DNA of 64,000 nucleotides from Streptomyces katrae (GTDB lineage: Bacteria; Actinomycetota; Actinomycetes; Streptomycetales; Streptomycetaceae): positions 3,348,001 to 3,412,000 of the forward strand of contig NZ_CP020042.1 in NCBI RefSeq assembly GCF_002028425.1, read 5' to 3'. The position numbers and the translations under genes are program-made. Positions 51,716 through 60,059 of this stretch are shown here, piece by piece (within the stretch, counting starts at the first letter, position 1; each line of letters opens with the position of its first letter). Under the pieces are notes generated by a model, which searched no databases, was not told where the DNA came from, and worked only from the letters and a program-made list of their open reading frames with translations.

Positions 51716-52936
51716 ATGACCGAATCCCCCCTGGCCGGCCGGACGGACGGCCGGCTCCGCGGGCGGCTGCTGCTGCCGCCGGTCGTCGCCTGGCTGGTCT
51801 CCAACCTGGTCACCTGGGCGGTGGCGCGCGCCTCCGTCGCCGCGGACGGATCACGGGTGGCCTACTGGTCCACCGACAGCCGCCGCCGCTGGGACTCCGA
51901 GCACTACCTCTCCATCGCCCGCGGCGGCTACGAGATGTTCCGCTGCCAGGACCGGTACGCGAACTTCCCCGACGTCATGTGCGGGAACGTGGCCTGGTTC
52001 CCCGGGTACCCCATGGCGGTACGGGCGGTGTCCGGGACCGGGCTCTCCTACGAGCTCTCCGCCGCCGTCGTCACCGAGGCGGCGCTGCTCGGGATGTTCG
52101 CGGTGCTGTGGTGGCTGCTCGGCGCCCGGCTCAGCCGGGCCACCGCGCTGACCCTCGCCGTCGGCACCGTCTTCCCGGGCGGCGTCTACTTCCACGCCGT
52201 GTTCCCGATCGCCCTCGCGACACTGGCCCTGCTCGTCTGCGTCGCCGGCGTGGGGCGCGGGTCCTGGTGGGCCGCCACGGCGGGCGGCTTCGTGGCGGTC
52301 GCCTGTCACCCGGTCGGCGCCGTCGCCGTCGTGATGCTGCTGTCGAGCGCCCTGTTCGCATGGCGCGGGGACACCCGGCCGCGCCGGTGGGCCAAGGCCG
52401 GGCTGTCGGCGGCGGCCGCCGGGTGCGGGGCGCTGTGGGCCGCCTGGCAGATGTGGCAGGCGACGGGCCGCTGGGACGCGTACCGGACCATCCAGCGGAT
52501 CAGCTACGGGCAGGGGGACCTCCGCGAGCCCTTCGCCGAGATGGTCCGGGCCTACCGGGTCCCGTTCCGCGACTGGTACACCCCCAAGGGCGACCTGCCC
52601 TGGCTGCTGGAGCACGCCCTCGCCGCGCACCGTCCACAGCTGTGGGTGAACGCCGCCTTCGTGCTGCTGGTGGTGGCGACGGCGGCCGTCCTGCTGCTGC
52701 GGCGCCGGCGGCTCGCGGCCGAGGAGTGGGCCGCGCTGGTCCTGACGGTGGCGGTGTTCCTGGTGCCGTTCGTCGCGGGGGCGCAGATGTCCTGGTACCG
52801 GGTCCACGCGCAGATGTTCGTCGGGCTGCTCCTGGTCCGGCGGACGCCCGTGTGGGTGCAGGTCCCGCTCCTGGCGGCCTGCGCGGCCCAGTACGCCCTT
52901 CTGGCGGCCATGTTCTTCGCCGGGGTGCTGGTCTGA
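51716..52936 (+). CDS. PIG-V-like GT-C mannosyltransferase (predicted)
   Basis: 406 aa, about nine to ten membrane helices. The first extracytoplasmic loop contains RRWDSEHYLSIARGGYE and later VAWFPGYPMAVRAV, the W-D-s-x-x-Y and FPxYP signatures of PIG-V-type mannosyltransferases; the Asp is the likely catalytic residue. Bacterial members use polyprenyl-phosphate-mannose on the outer face of the membrane. The convergent neighbour at 52942 is a polyprenyl-P sugar synthase-like GT2 that could supply the donor. The acceptor is unknown. GGGGAG precedes ATG 51716 closely. Confidence 0.82.
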   Translation: MTESPLAGRTDGRLRGRLLLPPVVAWLVSNLVTWAVARASVAADGSRVAYWSTDSRRRWDSEHYLSIARGGYEMFRCQDRYANFPDVMCGNVAWFPGYPMAVRAVSGTGLSYELSAAVVTEAALLGMFAVLWWLLGARLSRATALTLAVGTVFPGGVYFHAVFPIALATLALLVCVAGVGRGSWWAATAGGFVAVACHPVGAVAVVMLLSSALFAWRGDTRPRRWAKAGLSAAAAGCGALWAAWQMWQATGRWDAYRTIQRISYGQGDLREPFAEMVRAYRVPFRDWYTPKGDLPWLLEHALAAHRPQLWVNAAFVLLVVATAAVLLLRRRRLAAEEWAALVLTVAVFLVPFVAGAQMSWYRVHAQMFVGLLLVRRTPVWVQVPLLAACAAQYALLAAMFFAGVLV

Positions 52937-52941
52937 GGGGC

Positions 52942-53910
52942 CTACCGCCCCTCCTCCCCGGTGTCGCGGGCCACGACGTACGTCGGCCGGGCCTGGACCG
53001 CCGTGTGGATGCGGGCCACGTACTCGCCGAGCATGCCCAGGCAGAACAGCTGGACGGCGCCGAAGAACAGCATGGTGATGATCAGGGAGGTCCAGCCGGG
53101 CAGCGTGTCGCCCGTGGCGTGGACGACGAGGGCCCACACCAGGAACCCCAGGCAGACCAGGGAGCTCAGCGCGCCGATCGCGGTGGCCAGCCGCAGCGGG
53201 ACGGCGGAGAAGCTGGTGATGCTGTCGAAGGCCAGCAGGACCATCTTGTGCAAGGGGTACTTGGAGGTGCCCGCCGCCCGCTCCGCGCGCCGGTAGGCGA
53301 TCTGCCCGCTGGGGAAGCCCAGCCAGGGGATGAGCAGGCGGTAGATCTGCTGCTGGTCGGGGAGGGTCTTGAGGGTGTCCACGACGGCACGGGACAGCAG
53401 CCGGAAGTCCCCGGCCTGGTCGGGTACGAAGGAGCCGGCGAGGCGGCGCATGAGCCGGTAGTAGACGCCGGCCGTGCGGCGTTTGAAGCCGCTGTCCGTG
53501 GAGCGGTCGGTGCGGACGCCGTAGACGATGTCGAGGCGTTCGGCCCGGGCGAGGGCGAGCATGTCGGGGATGACCTCCGGCGGGTCCTGGAGGTCCGCGT
53601 CGATGCTGACCACGTACGCGCCGCGGGCGCGGCGCAGTCCGGCGGTGAGGGCGGCCTGGTGGCCGCTGTTGCGCCTGAGGGTCACCACGCGCAGCTGCGG
53701 CCAGCCCGCGCGCAGGTCCTCCAGCAGGAGGGGGGTCCGGTCGGTGGAGCCGTCGTCGACGGCGATGACCTCGTACGGTTCGCCGCACCCGTCCAGGACC
53801 GGCCTGAGCCGTGCCGCCAGGACGGGCAGCACTTCCTCCTCGTTGAAGACGGGGACGGCGACCGACACGGCCGGCGCGTCCCCGCGCTCGTCGTCCACAG
53901 CCCTCATCAT
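52942..53910 (-). CDS. GT2 polyprenyl-phosphate glycosyltransferase (DPM1/GtrB-like)
   Basis: 322 aa from ATG 53910 (ATG 53907 and an upstream GTG are alternatives). An N-terminal GT-A domain has VSVAVPVFNEEEVLPVLAAR, VDDGSTDRT, RRNSGHQAALTAGL and SIDADLQDPPEV (DxD metal site). Two C-terminal membrane helices (LVCLGFLVWALVVHA and SLIITMLFFGAVQLFCLGML) are typical of GtrB/ArnC-type enzymes, which load a sugar onto undecaprenyl or other polyprenyl phosphate. It probably supports the neighbouring GT-C enzyme. 5 bp separate the two convergent stops. Confidence 0.9.
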   Translation of the reverse strand: MMRAVDDERGDAPAVSVAVPVFNEEEVLPVLAARLRPVLDGCGEPYEVIAVDDGSTDRTPLLLEDLRAGWPQLRVVTLRRNSGHQAALTAGLRRARGAYVVSIDADLQDPPEVIPDMLALARAERLDIVYGVRTDRSTDSGFKRRTAGVYYRLMRRLAGSFVPDQAGDFRLLSRAVVDTLKTLPDQQQIYRLLIPWLGFPSGQIAYRRAERAAGTSKYPLHKMVLLAFDSITSFSAVPLRLATAIGALSSLVCLGFLVWALVVHATGDTLPGWTSLIITMLFFGAVQLFCLGMLGEYVARIHTAVQARPTYVVARDTGEEGR

Positions 53911-53946
53911 GCGCGAAGCCCCCGCCACCGGCACGCGGAGGAGGAA

Positions 53947-53988
53947 ACGCCGCGGCCCCCGCCCGGACGGGGGCGGGGGCCGCGGCGT
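53947..53988. terminator. Strong 18-bp hairpin after the symporter gene
   Basis: A perfect 18-bp stem (53947-53964 with 53971-53988), 15 bp beyond the symporter stop on the minus strand. Confidence 0.8.
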
Positions 53989-54003
53989 GCGGGTGCCGGC
54001 GCG

Positions 54004-55323
54004 TCAGGCGGCGACGGCGACCGGGGCCGGGGCGGCGGCGGGCTCGTCCAGCGGGGAGGACGAGGCGGCGGCGTAGGCCTCCTTGTCGAGGATGCCCTCT
54101 CGCGCGGCCACCAGGACAGGTGTTACAACTTGGCCGGCGACGTTGGTGGCCGTGCGCATCATGTCGAGGATCGGGTCGATCGCCATCAGCAGGCCGACGC
54201 CGGCGAGCGGCAGGCCCAGGGTGGAGAGGGTCAGGGTGAGCATGACCGTCGCACCGGTGAGACCGGCCGTGGCGGCGGAGCCGACGACCGAGACGAACGC
54301 GATGAGCAGGTACTCCTTGATGCCCAGCTGCACGTCGAAGATGTTGGCGATGAAGATCGCGGCAAGGGCCGGGTAGATCGCGGCGCAGCCGTCCATCTTG
54401 GTGGTGGCGCCGAACGGGACGGAGAAGGAGGCGTACTCCTTCGGGACGCCCAGGCGCTCGGTGACCTTCTGGGTGACCGGCATGGTGCCGACCGAGGAGC
54501 GGGAGACGAAGGCCAGCTGGATGGCGGGCCAGGCGCCCTTGAAGAACTGGACCGGGTTGACCTTGGCGACCGTGGCGAGGAGCAGCGGGTAGACGCCGAA
54601 CATGACCAGGGCGCAGCCGATGTAGATGTCGGCGGTGAAGGTGGCGTACTTGCCGATCAGGTCCCAGCCGTAGCTGGCGATGGCGGTGCCGATGAGGCCG
54701 ACGGTACCGATCGGTGCGAGCCGGATGACCCACCACAGGGCCTTCTGGAGGAGCTCCAGGACGGACTCGGCGAGGTTCAGGACGGGCTGGGCCTTGGCGC
54801 CGAGCTGGAGGGCGGCGATGCCGGCGACGGCGGCGAGGAAGACGATCTGCAGGACGTTCAGCTCGGTGAACGGGGTGACGATGTCCTTCGGCACGATGCC
54901 GGTCAGGAAGTCGATCCAGGAGCCGTGCCGCTTGGGCTCCTTGCCGTCGGCCGGGGTGAGGCCGGTGCCGGCGCCCGGGTCGGTCAGCAGGCCGATCGCG
55001 AGGCCGATGCCCACCGCGATCAGCGAGGTGATCATGAACCAGAGCAGGGTGCGGGAGGCGAGGCGGGCGGCGTTGTTCACCTTCCGCAGGTTGGTGATCG
55101 ACACCAGGATCGCGAAGAAGACGAGCGGGGCGACGGCCAGCTTGAGCAGCTGGATGAAGATGTCACCGACCTGCTCCAGGGTGGTCTTCAGCCAGCTGAC
55201 GTCCTGGCTGCGGGCTATCCAGCCGAAGAGGACGCCGAGCGCGAGACCGGCGACGATCTGGGCCCAGAAGGGGAACGTGAAGGAGGCCTTGGCGGGAGCC
55301 TGGGCCTGGGGGGACGTGGACAC
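54004..55323 (-). CDS. DAACS-family dicarboxylate/amino acid:cation symporter, possibly a cystine transporter
   Basis: 439 aa from GTG 55323 (GGAG 7 nt upstream). Glutamate-transporter fold: eight helices, the LAVAPLVFFAILVSITNL segment, the SRSSVGTMPVTQ serine-rich hairpin, and PFGATTKMDGCAAIYPALAA for the NMDGT-like motif. The GCAxIYPA variant reminds me of the TcyP/YdjN cystine carriers more than of DctA. A poly-Cys leader peptide ORF lies 112 bp upstream on the same strand, suggesting control by cysteine. The C-terminus is an Ala/Pro tail. Substrate unproven; a C4-dicarboxylate remains possible. Confidence 0.85.
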   Translation of the reverse strand: MSTSPQAQAPAKASFTFPFWAQIVAGLALGVLFGWIARSQDVSWLKTTLEQVGDIFIQLLKLAVAPLVFFAILVSITNLRKVNNAARLASRTLLWFMITSLIAVGIGLAIGLLTDPGAGTGLTPADGKEPKRHGSWIDFLTGIVPKDIVTPFTELNVLQIVFLAAVAGIAALQLGAKAQPVLNLAESVLELLQKALWWVIRLAPIGTVGLIGTAIASYGWDLIGKYATFTADIYIGCALVMFGVYPLLLATVAKVNPVQFFKGAWPAIQLAFVSRSSVGTMPVTQKVTERLGVPKEYASFSVPFGATTKMDGCAAIYPALAAIFIANIFDVQLGIKEYLLIAFVSVVGSAATAGLTGATVMLTLTLSTLGLPLAGVGLLMAIDPILDMMRTATNVAGQVVTPVLVAAREGILDKEAYAAASSSPLDEPAAAPAPVAVAA

Positions 55324-55434
55324 GGCAATCTCCGGGGGACGCACGGACGTACGGCGGAAGGTTTCTGCGGGGGGTGCGGTACGGCGGCAGCCGGAAAGGG
55401 GCCGGGCCGGCCGGCGACCGCTGCTGCGGGCGCT

Positions 55435-55542
55435 TCAGCGGCAACAGCAACAGGCCGCTGACACGCGGCGGCAGAGGTCGACGTGCAGGCGCGCCACGAG
55501 CGGGAGGCTCGGGCTCATCGGGTGCGCTGCGACGGTCAACAT
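55435..55542 (-). CDS. Poly-cysteine leader peptide (putative cysteine attenuator)
   Basis: 35 codons. ATG 55542 is preceded by TAGCGT (a good -10 box) with 7 nt between, and by TTGGGT 18 nt further up, so the mRNA is probably leaderless. The peptide ends ARLHVDLCRRVSAACCCCR, with Cys at 24 and 31-34, and stops with TGA at 55437-55435. The RLHVDLCRR-type core recurs in actinobacterial leader peptides before sulfur genes, and runs of Cys codons are known in mycobacteria as ribosome-stalling cysteine sensors. The downstream gene, 112 bp away, is the DAACS symporter. Too short for standard gene finders. Confidence 0.82.
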   Translation of the reverse strand: MLTVAAHPMSPSLPLVARLHVDLCRRVSAACCCCR

Positions 55543-55554
55543 GCCGCACACGCT

Positions 55555-55584
55555 AACACTTCTGCTTTGAGAAACCCAAAGGGT
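55555..55584 (-). promoter_or_regulatory. Putative promoter of the poly-Cys leader/symporter transcript
   Basis: Minus strand: TTGGGT, an 18-nt spacer, then TAGCGT ending 7 nt before the leader ATG. This spacing fits a vegetative promoter whose transcript begins at or next to the ATG. The positions given are approximate to a few bases. Confidence 0.5.
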
Positions 55585-55647
55585 TGCTTTGAGAACTGAT
55601 CACGGACGCCTCGGTCCATGGCGCCCGCACACCCCCGGAAACGCCGA

Positions 55648-55686
55648 AGCCCCAGCGCGGCGGGGGGTGTTCCCGGCGCTGGGGCT
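55648..55686 (-). terminator. Hairpin after the DUF4229 gene
   Basis: A perfect 11-bp stem (55648-55658 with 55676-55686), 28 bp after the DUF4229 stop and upstream of the leader-peptide promoter. It insulates the symporter transcript. Confidence 0.7.
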
Positions 55687-55713
55687 CGTCGGTGGAGCGT
55701 TCGTATCAGCAGC

Positions 55714-56019
55714 TCACGCGCGGGCGGCGTCGTCGGCCGCGTCCTCCTGGCTGCGGTTCGCGGCGAGCTTCTGCTTCGCATCCGCGACGCGTCCGGAAAT
55801 CTGCTGGGACATCTCCTCGCGCTGCTTGCGCAGCAGGACGAAGGAGAGCGGCGCGGAGAGCACCAGCGCGAGCAGCACGACCCAGGCGGGGTTGGCGGCG
55901 CCCAGCCCCTTGGGCACGACGCCGAAGTGGACGAGGAGGGCGACGAAGACCAGGCATCCGACGAAGATGCCCAGGCGCATCGCGGTGTAGCGGATCGTCG
56001 CACTCGGCTTGAGGGACAC
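55714..56019 (-). CDS. DUF4229 small membrane protein
   Basis: 101 aa from GTG 56019 (GAAGGGG about 5 nt upstream). Two hydrophobic helices (LGIFVGCLVFVALLVHFGVV and AWVVLLALVLSAPLSFVLL) are followed by a charged cytoplasmic helix (RKQREEMSQQISGRVADAKQ). This two-helix plus amphipathic tail pattern is the actinobacterial DUF4229 family. It commonly sits near the menaquinone genes in Streptomyces. The function is unknown. It is separated from the GNAT gene upstream by 95 bp. Confidence 0.85.
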   Translation of the reverse strand: MSLKPSATIRYTAMRLGIFVGCLVFVALLVHFGVVPKGLGAANPAWVVLLALVLSAPLSFVLLRKQREEMSQQISGRVADAKQKLAANRSQEDAADDAARA

Positions 56020-56114
56020 GATGACCCCTTCTTTCTCATCGGAAACGTCGGACGCGTCGGCACGTACCCGTCCAGTGAAGCACGCCGGGCCTGGGCACAC
56101 GGCCGTCGGGGGCC

Positions 56115-56648
56115 TCAGTGCAGGGGGAGCAGCATCGTGATGCCGTCGCGGTCGTCGCCGGGGGCGACGCGGATGGCGCCGGGGATCCGGCCGACCTCCT
56201 TGTAGCCGCAGGCCGCGTAGAAGTGCTCCAGGCCCATGCCGCCCCGGCACTCCAGGACGACGGCCTCGATGCCGTCCAGCGTGCGCGCGGCGTCGGCGAG
56301 GGCGGCCATCAGCGCGCGGCCGGCGCCGCGGCCCTGGAGGGAGGGGCGGACCATGACGGTGTACGCGTACACCCAGTGCGTCATCAGGCGGTGCGGGTTG
56401 AAGGCGAGGAAGGCCACGGCGGCCACGGTCCCGTCCGCGTCGCGCCCGATCAGCAGCCGGTGGCGGCCCTCGGCCATCGCGACGAGGTGCTTGACCAGGG
56501 CGGGCCGGATGTCCTCGAGGGTGACGGGCGGGACGAACCCGACGGCGCCCCCGGCATTGGAGACCTCGGTCCACAGCTCCGCGATGCCGTCGCGGAGGGC
56601 GGGGTCGACGACGGGATCGAAGGTGAAGGCAAGGGTCGTAAGGGTCAC
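56115..56648 (-). CDS. GNAT-family N-acetyltransferase
   Basis: 177 aa from GTG 56648, which lacks a ribosome site and may be leaderless (TAGATA lies 10-11 nt upstream). GNAT landmarks: VYAYTVMVRPSLQGRGAGRA (motif A, acetyl-CoA pyrophosphate loop, Q-G-R-G-A-G) and LECRGGMGLEHFYAACGYKE (motif B). The substrate amine is unknown; small molecules or protein N-termini are both possible. It precedes mqnE's terminator on the same strand but is transcribed separately. Confidence 0.88.
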   Translation of the reverse strand: MTLTTLAFTFDPVVDPALRDGIAELWTEVSNAGGAVGFVPPVTLEDIRPALVKHLVAMAEGRHRLLIGRDADGTVAAVAFLAFNPHRLMTHWVYAYTVMVRPSLQGRGAGRALMAALADAARTLDGIEAVVLECRGGMGLEHFYAACGYKEVGRIPGAIRVAPGDDRDGITMLLPLH

Positions 56649-56701
56649 AGTGGAAAGGTATCTATTACCTGCCCGCCCCGGCAACGGGTTTCCGGCATGC
56701 G

Positions 56702-56734
56702 GCAGGCCCCGGTCCGCCGGGGACCGGGGCCTGC
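56702..56734 (-). terminator. Hairpin terminator after mqnE
   Basis: A perfect 14-bp stem (56702-56715 with 56721-56734) and a 5-nt loop, 20 bp beyond the mqnE stop. Confidence 0.8.
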
Positions 56735-56753
56735 GCACGGGCCGGACGGGGCG

Positions 56754-57917
56754 TCAGACGCGCATCGCCTGCGGGGTCTCGCGCAGCGAGGCGTCCGGGC
56801 CGGGGTACTCGCGGATGATCTCGTAGCGCGTGTTGCGCTCGACGGGGCGGAAACCCGCCTCGCGGATCAGCTCGAGGAGGTCGTCGCGGGTCAGCTTGTT
56901 CGGGGTGCCGTAGTTGTCCGCGTCGTGCGTGATCTTGTACTCGACCACCGAGCCGTCCATGTCGTCCGCCCCGTGCTGGAGCGCGAGCTGGGCGGTCTGC
57001 ACGCCGTGCATCACCCAGAACACCTTGACGTGCGGCACGTTGTCGAACAGCAGGCGCGAGACCGCGAAGGTCTTGAGCGCCTCGGCGCCCGTCGCCATCG
57101 TCGTGCGCGCCTGGAGCTTGTTGCGGACCTTGCCGTCCTTCATGTCCACGAAGTCGTGCTGGTAGCGCAGCGGGATGAAGACCTGGAAGCCGCCGGTCTC
57201 GTCCTGGAGCTCGCGCAGGCGGAGCACGTGGTCCACGCGGTGGCGCGGCTCCTCGATGTGCCCGTAGAGCATGGTGCTCGGGGTCTTGAGCCCCTTCTCG
57301 TGCGCGAGGCGGTGGATGCGCGACCAGTCCTCCCAGTGGGTGCGGTGGTCGACGATGTGCTGACGCACCTCCCAGTCGAAGATCTCCGCGCCGCCGCCGG
57401 TCAGGGACTCCAGCCCCGCCTCGATCAGCTCGTCGAGGATCTCGGAGGCCGACAGGCCCGAGATGGTCTCGAAGTGGTGGATCTCCGTCGCCGTGAACGC
57501 CTTCAGCGAGACGTTCGGCAGCGCCTCCTTGAGGGCGGAGAGCGAGCGCGGGTAGTAGCGCCACGGGAGGGAGGGGTGCAGGCCGTTGACGATGTGCAGC
57601 TCGGTGAGGTTCTCGTTCTCCATGGCCTTGGCCAGGCGGACGGCCTCCTCGATGCGCATCGTGTACGCGTCCTTCTCGCCCGGCTTGCGCTGGAACGAGC
57701 AGTACGCGCAGGAGGCGGTGCACACGTTCGTCATGTTGAGGTGGCGGTTGACGTTGAAGTGGACCACGTCGCCGTTCTTGCGGGTGCGCACCTCGTGGGC
57801 GAGACCGCCCAGCCACGCCAGGTCGTCCGACTCGTAGAGGGCGATGCCGTCCTCACGCGTCAGCCGCTCGCCGGAGCGGACCTTCTCCTCCAGCTCGCGC
57901 TTGAGCCCAGCGTCCAT
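56754..57917 (-). CDS. mqnE: Aminofutalosine synthase MqnE (radical SAM)
   Basis: 387 aa from ATG 57917 (GGGAGA about 9 nt upstream). The radical-SAM cluster motif is C66-TAS-C70-AY-C73, with HFNVNRHLNMTNVC before it and LTELHIVNGLHPSLPWRYYP after it. The enzyme joins 3-(1-carboxyvinyloxy)benzoate with SAM to give 6-amino-6-deoxyfutalosine, the second step of the futalosine menaquinone pathway. Length equals the Streptomyces MqnE. An Lrp-type regulator gene follows upstream at 57978 on the same strand, with 60 bp between. Confidence 0.95.
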   Translation of the reverse strand: MDAGLKRELEEKVRSGERLTREDGIALYESDDLAWLGGLAHEVRTRKNGDVVHFNVNRHLNMTNVCTASCAYCSFQRKPGEKDAYTMRIEEAVRLAKAMENENLTELHIVNGLHPSLPWRYYPRSLSALKEALPNVSLKAFTATEIHHFETISGLSASEILDELIEAGLESLTGGGAEIFDWEVRQHIVDHRTHWEDWSRIHRLAHEKGLKTPSTMLYGHIEEPRHRVDHVLRLRELQDETGGFQVFIPLRYQHDFVDMKDGKVRNKLQARTTMATGAEALKTFAVSRLLFDNVPHVKVFWVMHGVQTAQLALQHGADDMDGSVVEYKITHDADNYGTPNKLTRDDLLELIREAGFRPVERNTRYEIIREYPGPDASLRETPQAMRV

Positions 57918-57977
57918 GCCGGTGTCTCCCTGTCTTTTCCTGTCCCAGCCTGTGTGCAACCGCCACCCACCGTACTC

Positions 57978-58433
57978 TCAGGCGTCCTCGGGCAGCTCGC
58001 CGACCCGGTTCTCCCACTTGGTGGAGAGGACGATCGTGGTGCGGGTGCGGGAGACGCCCTTGGTGCCGGAGAGCTTGCGGATGATCTTCTCCAGGCCGTC
58101 GACGTCGCTGGCGCGGACCTTGAGCATGAAGGAGTCGTCGCCGGCGATGAACCAGCAGTCCTCGATCTCGGCGAGGTCGCGCAGCCGGCGGGCCACGTCC
58201 TCGTGGTCGGCGGCGTCGGAGAGGGAGATGCCGATCAGCGCGGTGACGCCGAGGCCGAGCTCGGCGGCGGCGACGGTCGCGCGGTAACCGGTGATGACGC
58301 CGGCCGTCTCCAGACGGTTGATCCGGTCGGTGACGCTGGGGCCGGAGAGGCCCACGAGACGGCCCAGCTCCGCGTACGAGGCACGACCGTTCTCCCGGAG
58401 TGCCTGGATGAGCTGCCTGTCCACCGTGTCCAT
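57978..58433 (-). CDS. Lrp/AsnC-family regulator
   Basis: 151 aa from ATG 58433 (GGAAGG about 9 nt upstream). The HTH has MDTVDRQLIQALRENGRASY, AELGRLVGLSGPSVTDRINR and LETAGVITGYRATV; the C-terminal RAM domain has VTALIGISLSDAADHEDVAR and GDDSFMLKVRASDVDGLEKI. Such regulators sense amino acids as octamers or dimers. It is in the menaquinone gene group and 61 bp upstream of mqnE, so it may control that gene or its own synthesis. The effector is unknown. Confidence 0.92.
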   Translation of the reverse strand: MDTVDRQLIQALRENGRASYAELGRLVGLSGPSVTDRINRLETAGVITGYRATVAAAELGLGVTALIGISLSDAADHEDVARRLRDLAEIEDCWFIAGDDSFMLKVRASDVDGLEKIIRKLSGTKGVSRTRTTIVLSTKWENRVGELPEDA

Positions 58434-58554
58434 TACGTGGAGCCTTCCATTATTCGGCGATCCTGCAAGTTTAGGTATAGAATCAAAGGCACACAGGGTC
58501 AACACCCTGTGAATCTTTCAACAGATCAATGACGATCTTCAGGAGTGGTTCACC

Positions 58555-58689
58555 GTGTACACGATCGAGATGGCCTACGCGCACATGCGACAGCTCCAGG
58601 AGCTGGCCAACCGATCCCGCACCGACCAGCCCGCAGCCGCCTACCGCAACGACAGGACCCGCAGGCCGCTCCGCGCCAAGAAGCGCTAG
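58555..58689 (+). CDS. Small basic 44-aa protein
   Basis: GTG 58555 has AGGAG about 9 nt upstream. The first half is an amphipathic helix (VYTIEMAYAHMRQLQELANR) and the second is strongly basic (YRNDRTRRPLRAKKR). It ends at TAG 58689 and overlaps the convergent ubiX stop by 4 bp. Codon usage is Streptomyces-like. Similar tiny ORFs beside the Lrp gene exist in other streptomycetes as I remember, but I cannot verify this. Function unknown; nucleic-acid or membrane binding is conceivable. Confidence 0.65.
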   Translation: MYTIEMAYAHMRQLQELANRSRTDQPAAAYRNDRTRRPLRAKKR

Positions 58690-59357
58690 TCACGGGGGCG
58701 GGCGCTGCCAAGCTCCCCCTCCCAACGGCGGTACAGACCGTGCGGCACTCCCGCCGCGTCGAGCACCCGCCCGGCGACGAAGTCCACGAGGTCCTGGATG
58801 TGCGTCGCACCCGCATAGAACGCCGGAGAGGCGGGCAGCACGATCGCGCCCGCCTCGTCCAGCGCCACCAGATGCCTGAGCGTCTGCCCGTTCAGCGGGG
58901 TCTCCCGCACCGCGACCACCAGCCTGCGCCGCTCCTTCAGCGTCACGCTCGCGACCCGCTGGAGCAGGTCCTTCGACAGTCCGAGCGCCACGCCGGCCAC
59001 ACAGGCCGTGGACGCCGGGACGATCAGCATCCCCTTGACCGGGTACGAACCCGAGCTCGGCCCGGCCGCCAGGTCCCCGGCCGCCCAGTACCGCACGTCG
59101 TCGAGCGCCGGCACCGCGAAGGTCCCCGGCTTGCCGTCGGCGCCCCGCGCCAGCCACTCGGCCAGATCGTCGCGCCAGTGCGCGTCCCGGAAGGCGATCC
59201 CGGTCTCGTCCAGCAGGGTCAGCCGCGAGGCCCGGCTGACCACCAGGTCCACCGCCTCGCCCGCCGCGAGCAGCCCTCGGACCACCGAGGCCGCGTACGG
59301 CGTCCCGGACGCCCCGGAAACCCCCACCACCCAGGGGGTGCGCTTGCGCTCAGTCAT
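58686..59357 (-). CDS. ubiX: Flavin prenyltransferase UbiX (MqnM role)
   Basis: 223 aa from ATG 59357, with GGAGGT unusually close (1 nt), so start or leader is atypical. UbiX motifs: VVGVSGASGTPYAASVVRGL for FMN binding, VVSRASRLTL, STACVAGVALGLSKDLLQR and RRLVVAVRETPL. The enzyme adds a dimethylallyl group to FMN to make prenyl-FMN, the cofactor of UbiD-type decarboxylases, here the MqnL-like protein encoded at 61684. It therefore serves the late futalosine pathway. A longer size than E. coli UbiX comes from a mid-protein insertion (GADGKPGTFAVPALD). Confidence 0.93.
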   Translation of the reverse strand: MTERKRTPWVVGVSGASGTPYAASVVRGLLAAGEAVDLVVSRASRLTLLDETGIAFRDAHWRDDLAEWLARGADGKPGTFAVPALDDVRYWAAGDLAAGPSSGSYPVKGMLIVPASTACVAGVALGLSKDLLQRVASVTLKERRRLVVAVRETPLNGQTLRHLVALDEAGAIVLPASPAFYAGATHIQDLVDFVAGRVLDAAGVPHGLYRRWEGELGSARPRD

Positions 59358-59464
59358 ACCTCCGAGACTATCCGGCCACACCGGGAGGACACTCGTTAAG
59401 GTGTGCCGGGCGCTCCCCGGACCGGACCGGCAGCGCGCACGACACGCCTCGGGGGGCACGGCAC

Positions 59465-60058
59465 ATGAGTACGAACACGACGGGCACGGTCGTTCCGGAC
59501 TGGTCGCAGAAGGACCGCGCGCTCGCGGCCGCCAAGCTGATGCTGGGCTGGGTGGCCCTGCTGTGGCTGATCGAGGCGGTCGACTACGCCACCGGCCACG
59601 CCCTCGACCCGTACGGCATAAAGCCGCGCGAGACCGACGGCCTCACCGGCATACCCCTGGCGCCCTTCCTCCACTTCGGCTTCGGCCACGTCGCGGGCAA
59701 CAGCCTTCCGCTGCTGGTCCTCGGCTTCGTCACCGCCCTCAGCGGCATCCGCCGCTTCCTGGCCGTCTGCCTGCTGGTCATCGCCGCCGACGGGCTCGGC
59801 GTCTGGCTGATCTCCCCCGCCCACAGCCTCACCGTGGGCGCCTCCGGCCTGATCTACGGCCTCTTCGGCTACCTGCTGGTGCGGGGCTTCGTCGAACGCA
59901 AGGTCCTGGGCGTCGTGGTGGGGGTGGTGGTCGCCGCGTACTACGGCGGCACGATGTTCCTGGGGCTCCTGCCCCTCGACCCGTTCATCAGCTGGCAGGC
60001 CCACCTCTGCGGGCTGGCCGGGGGCGTGGCGACGGCCCTCTGCTACCGCCGCCCGTGA
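59465..60058 (+). CDS. Rhomboid-family intramembrane protease
   Basis: 197 aa from ATG 59465. Six predicted helices. The serine is in TVGASGLIYGLFG (GxSG) and the histidine in ISWQAHLCGLAGG; the earlier HFGFGHVAGNSLPLL holds the conserved H-x-x-x-N region. All catalytic elements are present, so it should cleave membrane proteins within the bilayer. It is divergent from ubiX and sits inside the menaquinone gene group, though no link to that pathway is known. Confidence 0.92.
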   Translation: MSTNTTGTVVPDWSQKDRALAAAKLMLGWVALLWLIEAVDYATGHALDPYGIKPRETDGLTGIPLAPFLHFGFGHVAGNSLPLLVLGFVTALSGIRRFLAVCLLVIAADGLGVWLISPAHSLTVGASGLIYGLFGYLLVRGFVERKVLGVVVGVVVAAYYGGTMFLGLLPLDPFISWQAHLCGLAGGVATALCYRRP

Positions 60059-60059
60059 C

